A DNA stretch of 23,693 nucleotides from Micavibrio sp. Lineage in GTDB: Bacteria > Pseudomonadota > Alphaproteobacteria > Micavibrionales > Micavibrionaceae. Location of the stretch: NCBI GenBank assembly GCA_030824805.1, contig JAPJRC010000033.1:1-23693 (forward strand), given 5' to 3'. The translations under genes and the position numbers were made by a program. The notes beneath the pieces are model-generated. The model saw only the letters and a list, made by a program, of their open reading frames with translations. It did not search any database and was not told where the DNA came from. This document shows, piece after piece, positions 5,849 through 12,167 of the stretch; the stretch's first letter is position 1, and each line of letters begins with the position of its first letter.

Positions 5849-7006
5849 CTATGCCGCCAAGGGTATGGATTTGTTGGAAGATCCGGAAATCCAGCCGCCG
5901 CCCAGAACGCGGCTGCCGTCATACAGAACGGCGGCCTGACCGGGCGAGATTCCGTATTGCGCATCGGCCAGATGGATTTCGCCGGTGCCGTCCGTGCCGG
6001 GGATAAAACGGGCAGGGGTGGCGCGCGTCATGGAACGCAGCTTCACGAGAACATCCATCGGCTCCATCGTGGCGGGGAGCCAGTTCGTTTGCTTGATATA
6101 AACGACATCCCGCGCCAGCGCCTCTTTCGGGCCGACGATCACGCGGTTCGCCGAAGGGTCGATCTTCACGACATAGAAAGGATCGTTCGCCTCATTATGG
6201 CCGCCGCCGATGCCAAGGCCCTTGCGCTGGCCGATCGTGTAATTGACGATGCCCGTGTGTTCGCCGAGCTTGCGGCCGTCGATATGCACGATGTCGCCGG
6301 GGTTGATGGCTTCGGGCGCGATCTTTTTCACCACGGCGGCGTAATCACCGTTCGGCACGAAACAGATATCCTGTGAATCCGGCTTCGCGGCGTTGACGAG
6401 GCCCAGACGTTCGGCGTGTTCGCGCGTGACGGATTTGTCCCAGCCGCCCAAGGGGAAGCGCAGGAAATCCAATTGTTCCTGTGTCGTCGCGAAGAGGAAA
6501 TAGCTCTGGTCTTTGGTCACATCGATGGCGCGGTGCAGTTCGGCCTTGCCCGTTTCGGGGTTTACCGTGCGCTGGATATAGTGTCCCGTTGCCATGCAAT
6601 CCGCACCGAGGTCTTTCGCGACCTTGAGCAGGTCACGGAATTTAACAGTCTGGTTGCATTTCACGCAGGGAATAGGCGTTTCACCCTGAAGATAGCTATC
6701 CACGAAATCCGTGATGACGCTTTCCTTGAAATTGTCTTCGTAGTTCAGGACATAGTGCGGGAATCCGCGTTCCTCGGCCACGCGGCGCGCATCGTAAATA
6801 TCTATACCGGCGCAGCAAGCGCCCTTCCTGTCCACAGCCGCGCCGTAATCGTATAGTTGGAGCGTAACGCCGACAACATCATAGCCCTGTTCCTGCAAAA
6901 GGGCGGCCGTCACGGACGAATCCACCCCGCCCGACATGGCCACCACCACGCGGGTTTCTTTTTCGGGTTTCGCAAAACCCATGGAATTGAGCGGCACGTC
7001 TTTCAT
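5849..7006 (-). CDS. mnmA: tRNA-specific 2-thiouridylase MnmA
   Basis: MnmA puts sulfur on U34 of tRNA-Lys, -Glu and -Gln, using ATP and persulfide sulfur relayed from a cysteine desulfurase. The 385-residue protein has the PP-loop SGGVDS (residues 25-30). It has the first catalytic Cys in PCVKCN (Cys114) and the second in DICFV (Cys215), and also TGHY and YTIGQRKGLG in the expected order. Length is normal for alphaproteobacterial MnmA. The ATG at 7006-7004 is preferred because the reading frame upstream overlaps another gene and lacks family similarity; an ATG eight codons later is possible. The Shine-Dalgarno is poor. It begins five bases after the stop of the small STGPRT protein gene, so the two are probably one transcript. 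Its sulfur donor could be the desulfurase at 12167-13258. Confidence 0.96.
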   Translation of the reverse strand: MKDVPLNSMGFAKPEKETRVVVAMSGGVDSSVTAALLQEQGYDVVGVTLQLYDYGAAVDRKGACCAGIDIYDARRVAEERGFPHYVLNYEDNFKESVITDFVDSYLQGETPIPCVKCNQTVKFRDLLKVAKDLGADCMATGHYIQRTVNPETGKAELHRAIDVTKDQSYFLFATTQEQLDFLRFPLGGWDKSVTREHAERLGLVNAAKPDSQDICFVPNGDYAAVVKKIAPEAINPGDIVHIDGRKLGEHTGIVNYTIGQRKGLGIGGGHNEANDPFYVVKIDPSANRVIVGPKEALARDVVYIKQTNWLPATMEPMDVLVKLRSMTRATPARFIPGTDGTGEIHLADAQYGISPGQAAVLYDGSRVLGGGWISGSSNKSIPLAA

Positions 7007-7010
7007 CGCG

Positions 7011-7415
7011 TTAACTTTTACCCTCGGGCCGGTAAAAAATGCAAGGTTTTTGCATAATTTTGAGGTGGTAATAGGCCGGAATGAGCCAGGCACCGCCCAG
7101 AACGGCCTCATGAAGTAGCCGGAAATGGCTATCTTTCAATAGTTCGTTTGATTGAATTTGAAGGGCGCGGGCGGCAGCGGCCGCGTGCAGGCGGCGCTGG
7201 CTCATCATAAGGCTGCGGAAGAGCAGGCATTCGGCGCTGCGCCGTCCGTGCTTTCGGGCGTTGCGGGAAGATCGGGCTTTGCCCAAGGCGGTGCGTGGGC
7301 CGGTGGATTTGGCCCATGGTGCCCAGCGCCGTATGGCCTCGGCGTGTCTGGCGCGGCGTTCGTCGGACCAGCCGTTATTCCTATGGCTGTTGCTTGTGTG
7401 ATCTTTACTGCTCAT
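7011..7415 (-). CDS. Small conserved protein with STGPRT-GKARSSRNARKHG motif
   Basis: This 134-residue basic protein has an N-terminal block that I recognise as recurrent in alphaproteobacterial and related genomes. The block runs GWSDERRARHAEAIRRW, then PWAKSTGPRTALGKARSSRNARKHG, at about residues 15-57. Its function is not known to me. The rest (about 58-134) is helical and Ala/Arg-rich with a short aromatic tail. The many Arg and Lys residues suggest nucleic acid contact, but that is inference. The start is the ATG at 7415-7413. It lies directly upstream of mnmA (stop at 7011, mnmA ATG at 7006), and its 5' side faces the AT-rich DUF3644-like gene. Confidence 0.7.
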   Translation of the reverse strand: MSSKDHTSNSHRNNGWSDERRARHAEAIRRWAPWAKSTGPRTALGKARSSRNARKHGRRSAECLLFRSLMMSQRRLHAAAAARALQIQSNELLKDSHFRLLHEAVLGGAWLIPAYYHLKIMQKPCIFYRPEGKS

Positions 7416-7449
7416 GATAGATAAAGTACCATAACTAGGTATTAATTCC

Positions 7450-7455
7450 TATAAT
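7450..7455 (+). promoter_or_regulatory. Candidate -10 box of the DUF3644-like gene
   Basis: TATAAT matches the consensus and lies 16 bases before the ATG at 7471. No good -35 hexamer is found 17 bases upstream, so the call rests on the -10 alone. Confidence 0.3.
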
Positions 7456-7470
7456 AATTACGAGATATTT

Positions 7471-8646
7471 ATGCTGAATAATATTAAGCCACAGCCAAAA
7501 TATAGAAAATCTAAAGAGGGTAGTTTAACTGATAGAGAAAAATCTCTAGCAAAGGGACTTCTTGAATTAGGTTATAGAGCCCAAGATATTACGTTCATCA
7601 TGAATCAAGGGCGAACTACTACAGTCAATCAAGCCAGAGTTTCAGAAGTTTCCGGTGATGCTAAAATTATTGCTGCTAAGGCGGATGATGTTGCGCAATA
7701 TCTAGCAGTTCAAGAGTCATACGATCCGAAAACGTTACTCAATCCTCACAAAAATGGGCGTCTTATTCGAGCTAGAGAAACTATGGTCTCTGCAGTTCAG
7801 ATTTTTAATAGTCCAGCAATGACATTTAAAACTGAAATTTTTAGTGTCCTTTCCAATATTGCATGGACTTATCTTTTGCATGAAAAAATGGAGCAGGCCA
7901 AATTAGGCTCTAGCAAAGTTCCTAATGGGAATTCTGTAACACTAGGAGGAACTCTGGGAAAAGCAATTTGTCCGATTAAAGACCCCGCTGTTGTTGAAAA
8001 TTTATCTATACTCGTAAAGATAAGAGATGAAGTAGAACATACATTTTTCTTAGGTGGTGATGAATGTTTTGGGGCACTTTTTCAAGCAAATTGTGTCAAT
8101 TTTGAACGCTACATGACTGAATGGTTCGGGCCACATCTTTCTTTGGCAAAGGAGCTATCCTTAGCTTTACAATTTGTAAAATTAAACAAGGACCAAATTG
8201 TTCAATTAGAACAAAGTTCTTTTCCTGAGAAAATTAGAGCGATACAGCAAGAAATATTAAAAAGCGACTTTGTAAATGATAACGCTTTTCAGCTTAACGT
8301 TTATTATTCCACTGAAGCGACATCTAAAACAAAGTCTGATATAACGCAGCTAGTAAACTATGAAGAAGGTGCTCCTTACACGGTAACAGCAATAAAAAAA
8401 GTTAATTATAAAAGATGCACTCAAGATGAAATCGTAAAGCTAGTCCAAGCAAAAGGATTTAAAAATTTCTCTGCCCAACACCATCAAGCTTTCTGGCAAA
8501 AAAAATGGCAAAACGTTGCTAAAAGGAACGTTGAGGCGACAGATTACGGAGAAACAGTAATGAAGAAAATATGGTTATGGTATAAAGAAACATGGCTACC
8601 CGTATTGCTCGAGTTTTGCAAAGATTCTGGCGATAAATTTAAATAG
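7471..8646 (+). CDS. DUF3644-like protein with HEPN-type RDxxxH motif
   Basis: This 391-residue protein resembles the DUF3644 family as I remember it. The N-terminus (about residues 19-60: LTDREKSLAKGLLELGYRAQDI, then NQARVSEV) looks like a small helix-turn-helix. The core (about 100-215) has ARETMVSAVQIFNSPAMTF, IAWTYLLHEKM and ILVKIRDEVEHTFF. R185-D186-x3-H190 fits the R-[N/D]-x(3-5)-H pattern of HEPN ribonuclease domains, so an RNA-cleaving or toxin-like role is possible but inferred. The C-terminal part (about 270-391) is unassigned. Codons are strikingly A/T-rich at third positions, unlike both neighbours, which points to recent transfer. It has no partner antitoxin or mobile gene beside it. 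The Shine-Dalgarno is weak (CGAG). Confidence 0.75.
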   Translation: MLNNIKPQPKYRKSKEGSLTDREKSLAKGLLELGYRAQDITFIMNQGRTTTVNQARVSEVSGDAKIIAAKADDVAQYLAVQESYDPKTLLNPHKNGRLIRARETMVSAVQIFNSPAMTFKTEIFSVLSNIAWTYLLHEKMEQAKLGSSKVPNGNSVTLGGTLGKAICPIKDPAVVENLSILVKIRDEVEHTFFLGGDECFGALFQANCVNFERYMTEWFGPHLSLAKELSLALQFVKLNKDQIVQLEQSSFPEKIRAIQQEILKSDFVNDNAFQLNVYYSTEATSKTKSDITQLVNYEEGAPYTVTAIKKVNYKRCTQDEIVKLVQAKGFKNFSAQHHQAFWQKKWQNVAKRNVEATDYGETVMKKIWLWYKETWLPVLLEFCKDSGDKFK

Positions 8647-8678
8647 AATTATATATAAGATTATTTTGCATATTTTTC

Positions 8679-8707
8679 TTGCAGCCTTTTCTACGCCCCG
8701 CTAAGAC
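8679..8707 (+). promoter_or_regulatory. Candidate promoter of the first LOG gene
   Basis: TTGCAG (8679-8684) and TAAGAC (8702-8707) are 17 bases apart. The -35 end is part of CATATTTTTCTTGC (8669-8682), which recurs identically ahead of the second LOG-like gene with the same spacing to its -10 and Shine-Dalgarno. Initiation would give a very short leader. Confidence 0.45.
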
Positions 8708-8726
8708 TCAGGACAGGAGTTTTGCT

Positions 8727-9365
8727 ATGTCCGGATCTTACAACAAGGTGGCCGTGTTTTGCGGCTCGCGCCTCGGTAACAAACCCATATACGCCGAAGA
8801 GGCCCGCGCGCTAGGCCGCGAACTCGGGCGCCGTCCGGTCGAGATTATCTATGGCGGCGGCGATATGGGATTGATGGGCGAATTCTCCCGCGCCGCGCAC
8901 GCGGAAGGCGCATCCATCACCGCCGTCATCCCGCACACGCTGATAAAACCCGCGCGTTACATCAACCCGAAATTCTCCCTCATCACCGTCGAGGATTTGT
9001 TCCAGAGAAAAAGCGAAATGCTGTTCGGATCGCAGCTCGCCTTTGCATTGCCGGGCGGCGTCGGCACGTTCGACGAAAACTTTGAAATGATCGCGTTCAA
9101 CGACCTCGAAAAATACAAGGCGCCGGGCGAGCCGATAAAGCCGCTGATCCTCGTCAACATAGACGGGCATTTCAACGGCATGGCGCAATTGCTGGACAAG
9201 GCGATCGAGACGGGCTTTTCCGACCCCGAAATCAAATGCGCCATACATTGGGCGGGCAGCACGGGCGAGGCGATGGAGATATACGACGATCTGCGCCGGA
9301 AGCCGATGGGCGCGGTGTGCACGTTGATGCCGACGCCGGCAAAACCCGCAGCGCCCGCGGCATAA
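8727..9365 (+). CDS. LOG family protein (nucleoside 5'-monophosphate phosphoribohydrolase type)
   Basis: LOG proteins release a free base from nucleoside monophosphates; plant and some bacterial members activate cytokinins, and others act on AMP or serve in purine metabolism. This 212-residue protein has the Rossmann start VAVFCGS (8-14), YGGGDMGLMG (42-51), Arg94 in the FQRKSEM segment, and PGGVGTFDE (109-117) with Glu117. That matches the family signature PGGxGTxxE, so it should be active. The ATG at 8727 has a strong Shine-Dalgarno, AGGAG, seven bases upstream; in-frame codons further upstream show no family similarity. The C-terminal tail (PTPAKPAAPAA) is low-complexity. A degenerate paralogue lies 0.9 kb downstream. 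Confidence 0.92.
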   Translation: MSGSYNKVAVFCGSRLGNKPIYAEEARALGRELGRRPVEIIYGGGDMGLMGEFSRAAHAEGASITAVIPHTLIKPARYINPKFSLITVEDLFQRKSEMLFGSQLAFALPGGVGTFDENFEMIAFNDLEKYKAPGEPIKPLILVNIDGHFNGMAQLLDKAIETGFSDPEIKCAIHWAGSTGEAMEIYDDLRRKPMGAVCTLMPTPAKPAAPAA

Positions 9366-9431
9366 TTTTTTTCCAGATTTTTATTCTATCGCGGCCGGAT
9401 TTTGCGTAGGATCGCGAAAACGAGGCGTGTG

Positions 9432-10178
9432 ATGACAAGATTTCCGAATGTGTACGAAACGCAGAATCTGGACGGCGATTTTCCCGCCATTTTCACGGTC
9501 GAACACGCGCGGCACTACATACCGGATTTTTTGAACAACCTCGGCGTATCCGAGGAAAACAGGCTCTCGCATATCGGCTGGGACATCGGCATCGAGGGCG
9601 TGACGCGCAGGCTTTCGGATATGCTGGGCGTGCCGAGCATATACTGCCTCTATTCCCGCCTTATCATCGACGTCAACAGGCCGATCCACCACCCGCAGCT
9701 TTGCCGCCCCGAAAGCGACAAGGTTCTGGTCCGCGGCAATTTCTGTTTGAGCGAGGAAGAAAAGGCCGAGCGCATCAACGATATCTTCCATGTCTATCAC
9801 GACGCCACCGAACGGATGATCGCCGATGTAAGAAAGCGCATCGAAACGCCGTTCCTGTTCAGCATGCATAGCTGCACGACGCAGCTGCGCGGCTGTGCGT
9901 ACCGCCCGTGGGAAATCGGCATGACCACGTACGGGAGCGATGATGAGATGGCGCGGCTTGCAAAGATTATCGAGGAGCAGGAGGGGCTGGAGGTTGGCCA
10001 GCACGCGCCCTATGACTGCCGCGAGATGCCGGGGCAGAGCTGCGGCCGTCACGGGCTTTTGAACGGGTTGCCGCACATACTCGTCGAAATCCGGCAGGAC
10101 ACGATAGAGGATGAGGCGGGGCAGGAGCGCTGGGCCAATATCCTCGCCAAGGCGATCCGCACGTTCCTGAAGCCGTAA
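9432..10178 (+). CDS. N-formylglutamate amidohydrolase family protein
   Basis: This 248-residue protein belongs to the N-formylglutamate deformylase (FGase, HutG-like) family of metal-dependent amidohydrolases. The visible hallmarks are VEHARHYIP near residue 24, HIGWDIG (about 47-53), and SRLIIDVNRP (about 75-84). Also seen are FSMHSC (about 138-143), and late GRHGLLNGLPHILVEIRQD, which carries the conserved NG..h..iEiRqD strand. Such proteins cleave N-formyl or N-acyl amino acids; with no histidine-degradation genes nearby, the real substrate is open. The ATG at 9432 follows CGAGG closely. It lies between the two LOG-like genes on the same strand, 66 bases after the first. Confidence 0.88.
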   Translation: MTRFPNVYETQNLDGDFPAIFTVEHARHYIPDFLNNLGVSEENRLSHIGWDIGIEGVTRRLSDMLGVPSIYCLYSRLIIDVNRPIHHPQLCRPESDKVLVRGNFCLSEEEKAERINDIFHVYHDATERMIADVRKRIETPFLFSMHSCTTQLRGCAYRPWEIGMTTYGSDDEMARLAKIIEEQEGLEVGQHAPYDCREMPGQSCGRHGLLNGLPHILVEIRQDTIEDEAGQERWANILAKAIRTFLKP

Positions 10179-10257
10179 GCCAGCCGCCCTCCGCCAGCCG
10201 CTTAAGCCCTGAATCTGGCTATATTTCCGGTTTGCGCTTGGTAATTTCATATTTTTC

Positions 10258-10286
10258 TTGCGCGAAAGCCCCGGCGGGATTAAAAC
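10258..10286 (+). promoter_or_regulatory. Candidate promoter of the second LOG-like gene
   Basis: TTGCGC (10258-10263) and TAAAAC (10281-10286) are 17 bases apart. The preceding 14 bases CATATTTTTCTTGC (10248-10261) are identical to those before the first LOG gene, and the AGGAG follows the -10 at the same distance. Confidence 0.45.
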
Positions 10287-10303
10287 GCGGGCAGGAGTTT
10301 GTC

Positions 10304-10852
10304 ATGTCATTATCATATAGCACCGTTGCAGTTTTCTGCGGATCCGAAGCCAGACGCGAATTCACGTCGGATCTTGAATTGCTGGGCCATGCGCTGGGCC
10401 GCCGCAATGTGGAAGTCGTCTATGGCGGCGTGCAAAGCATGATGGTGGAATTCGCGCGCTCGGTGCTGTGCGACGGCGGCCACATCACCGCCGTTGTGGA
10501 TTCCACATTCGACAAACCCTTCCCGCTGATGAACAGACGCTTTTCCAGCGTGACGGTGCCGGATGCGGAAACGCGCAAGAACAAGGTGCTGACAGAATCC
10601 GACATGCTGATCGCGCTGCCCGACGAAGATGGCGAGGGCCATGCCCTGTTGCTTTCGGATCTGCAAAAGCTCAACAAGCCGGGCGAGGCGATGAAGCCCG
10701 TTATTCTTCTCGATGCAAAAGGAAGCTTCAACGCGTTGCGCCATACGTTGGACGACAAAACCAAACAGGCCGTGCAATGGGCGCGTTCGGTGGACGAGGC
10801 AATGGATATTTTCGATCATATCCAGTTCCAGCCGCGCCCGATCGTCGTCTAG
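10304..10852 (+). CDS. Degenerate LOG-like paralogue, active-site motifs lost
   Basis: This 182-residue protein is clearly a paralogue of the LOG protein at 8727. Both start M-S-x-S-Y and continue VAVFCGS, GRRxVEx(I/V)YGG, HITAVV or SITAVI, LNKPGEAMKPVILLDAKGSFN versus a similar KAPGEPIKPLILVNIDGHFN, and end in EAMDIFD/EAMEIYD. The catalytic signatures are lost: YGGGDMGLMG has become YGGVQSMMVE (40-49), and PGGVGTFDE has become PDEDGEGHA (106-114). The Arg-Lys pair (91-92) is retained. The reading frame is intact with a strong AGGAG six bases before the ATG at 10304, so it is expressed as a protein and not simply decaying. It may bind nucleotides or pair with the active paralogue. Confidence 0.85.
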   Translation: MSLSYSTVAVFCGSEARREFTSDLELLGHALGRRNVEVVYGGVQSMMVEFARSVLCDGGHITAVVDSTFDKPFPLMNRRFSSVTVPDAETRKNKVLTESDMLIALPDEDGEGHALLLSDLQKLNKPGEAMKPVILLDAKGSFNALRHTLDDKTKQAVQWARSVDEAMDIFDHIQFQPRPIVV

Positions 10853-10872
10853 AGCGCGTCGTCTAGAGCGCG
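10845..10872. repeat. 14-bp tandem duplication holding both convergent stop codons
   Basis: TCGTCTAGAGCGCG occurs twice in direct succession (10845-10858 and 10859-10872), followed by another TCG. Each unit contains the palindrome TCTAGA. The first copy supplies the TAG of the LOG-like gene (10850-10852) and the second the TAG of rsm22 (10865-10863). Confidence 0.85.
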
Positions 10873-11828
10873 TCGCCCCAATCCAGTTTCTTCGCGGTTT
10901 TATAGTCTTCGTCGCGTTTCGATAGCACGCGCGTGGCGGCCGTGCCCGTCTTCTCGCACACCTGCAACGATATAAGCTTTTGCCCGTGCGGGTGGCCGAT
11001 CAACCGCGCCGAGGGCCGCGCGGCGGGAAGACGCGTTGCGATGATGTAGGAGAATTTTTCGTCTTCATACCCGAGCGCTGCGTCCGCCTTTACCTTCCTG
11101 TGCAGGGAGGAGCGTTCGATGCGCGTCGACATGTGACACCAGAGCGATGTGTCTTTCAGCGGGCAGGTGAGATCGTGCGGGCAGGGCGCCGCGATGCGCG
11201 CGCCTTGCTGCAAAAGAATTTCGCGTATGCGCAGGACCAGTTCGTATCCGTCGGGCGTGCCCGGTTCTATGATCACGAGCGCCTGTTTGGTCGCGTCCCA
11301 CAAGCGTTTGATATTTTCCGCAAGATCGTTCGCCGGTATTTCATTGAGCACATAGGAGAGCAGCACCAGATCGGCATGGTTGTCCAGATCCGCCGTCGAA
11401 AGCGATGCCGTTTCAAACAGAATCTCGCCTTCCTGCGCGTGGCAGAGATGCTGTGAAAGACCGCGCAAATGCGCGTTCGGCTCTACAAGGCGCAGTTCCT
11501 TCAAATGCAGGAAATATTCCATCGCGGCAAGGCTGGCCGTGCCGGGCCCGGCGCCGATATCGAGCAATGTTTTCGGATCAAGCGTGGGGATGGTTTCCAT
11601 TGCGCGGCCCAGAACATCGTGCACGGCGCCGTATGTTGCCGGCATGCGGGCGATGGCATATGCAAGCGCTTCTTCCACCGAGCGTATCTGGAGCGCGGTG
11701 TTTTTCGCATCACGCTCACCGCGGTAGCGGTCTGATATGGATTGGTAATTCTGGGCGAGGGATTTGAGTGACTGCCCGTCAGCCATTTTTTCCAGCGCCA
11801 TGCGAATGTCGACCGGAAGCGCCGTCAA
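10863..11828 (-). CDS. Rsm22 family small-subunit rRNA methyltransferase
   Basis: This 321-residue protein belongs to the Rsm22/METTL17 family of SAM-dependent proteins linked to the small ribosomal subunit of alphaproteobacteria and mitochondria. The SAM-binding motif is LLDIGAGPGTAS (88-99). The family hallmark PCPHDLTCPL (215-224) with LWCHMSTRIERSSLH (229-243) and YEDEKFSYII follows. Cys216, Cys222, Cys231 and Cys291 are spaced like the Fe-S cluster ligands of METTL17. The start is a TTG (11828-11826) four bases after the ferredoxin stop. It is preferred over the ATG nine codons later because the LPVDIR-type N-terminus is conserved in relatives. It is the last gene of the desulfurase-ferredoxin operon. 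Confidence 0.88.
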   Translation of the reverse strand: MTALPVDIRMALEKMADGQSLKSLAQNYQSISDRYRGERDAKNTALQIRSVEEALAYAIARMPATYGAVHDVLGRAMETIPTLDPKTLLDIGAGPGTASLAAMEYFLHLKELRLVEPNAHLRGLSQHLCHAQEGEILFETASLSTADLDNHADLVLLSYVLNEIPANDLAENIKRLWDATKQALVIIEPGTPDGYELVLRIREILLQQGARIAAPCPHDLTCPLKDTSLWCHMSTRIERSSLHRKVKADAALGYEDEKFSYIIATRLPAARPSARLIGHPHGQKLISLQVCEKTGTAATRVLSKRDEDYKTAKKLDWGDAL

Positions 11829-11831
11829 GCA

Positions 11832-12167
11832 TCACCAGCCCGTCTTCGTGCCCGGCACGGCGACGACGAGCCCTTCGAGTTCGTCGCTCACCATGATCTG
11901 GCAGCCGAGACGCGAATATTTGCGCACGTCAAAGCCGAGATCGAGCATGTCTTCCTCGTCATCGCTCTTTTCGCCGTCGGGCAGGGTTTTGTCCCACCAG
12001 TCAGGTTTCACATAGACATGGCATGTGGCGCAGGCGAGGCTGCCGCCGCAAGTGCCGTCTATCTGTTCGATGTTGTTTTTCACGGCGACCTCCATCAGCG
12101 AGAGGCCGACAGGCGCGTCTACCACTTTTTCGGAACCGTCTTTGAGGATGAATGTAATTTTCGGCAT
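11832..12167 (-). CDS. fdx: [2Fe-2S] ferredoxin, ISC/adrenodoxin type
   Basis: This is a 111-residue electron carrier. The cluster ligands are in CGGSLACATCHVYV (C-x5-C-x2-C, about residues 40-53) with a fourth Cys in SRLGCQIMV (about residue 89), the adrenodoxin/Fdx pattern. The acidic stretch KSDDEEDMLDL is typical of the partner-binding helix. In Fe-S cluster assembly this type delivers electrons to the desulfurase/scaffold complex. Its ATG (12167-12165) overlaps the stop of the desulfurase gene by one base (TAATG), and rsm22 follows three bases after its stop. Confidence 0.95.
   Translation of the reverse strand: MPKITFILKDGSEKVVDAPVGLSLMEVAVKNNIEQIDGTCGGSLACATCHVYVKPDWWDKTLPDGEKSDDEEDMLDLGFDVRKYSRLGCQIMVSDELEGLVVAVPGTKTGW

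Noticed and set aside
5480..6376. A 298-codon plus-strand ORF spanning the AAA+ end, the tRNA and mnmA.
   Set aside because: It runs across a tRNA gene and is antisense to mnmA, and no family is recognisable.
7420..8660. Possible mobile element around the AT-rich gene.
   Set aside because: I found no transposase, integrase, terminal inverted repeats or flanking direct repeats; only composition supports transfer.
8727..9365. Cytokinin biosynthesis role for the LOG gene.
   Set aside because: LOG-fold proteins are widespread in bacteria with other roles, and no isopentenyltransferase or related gene is nearby.
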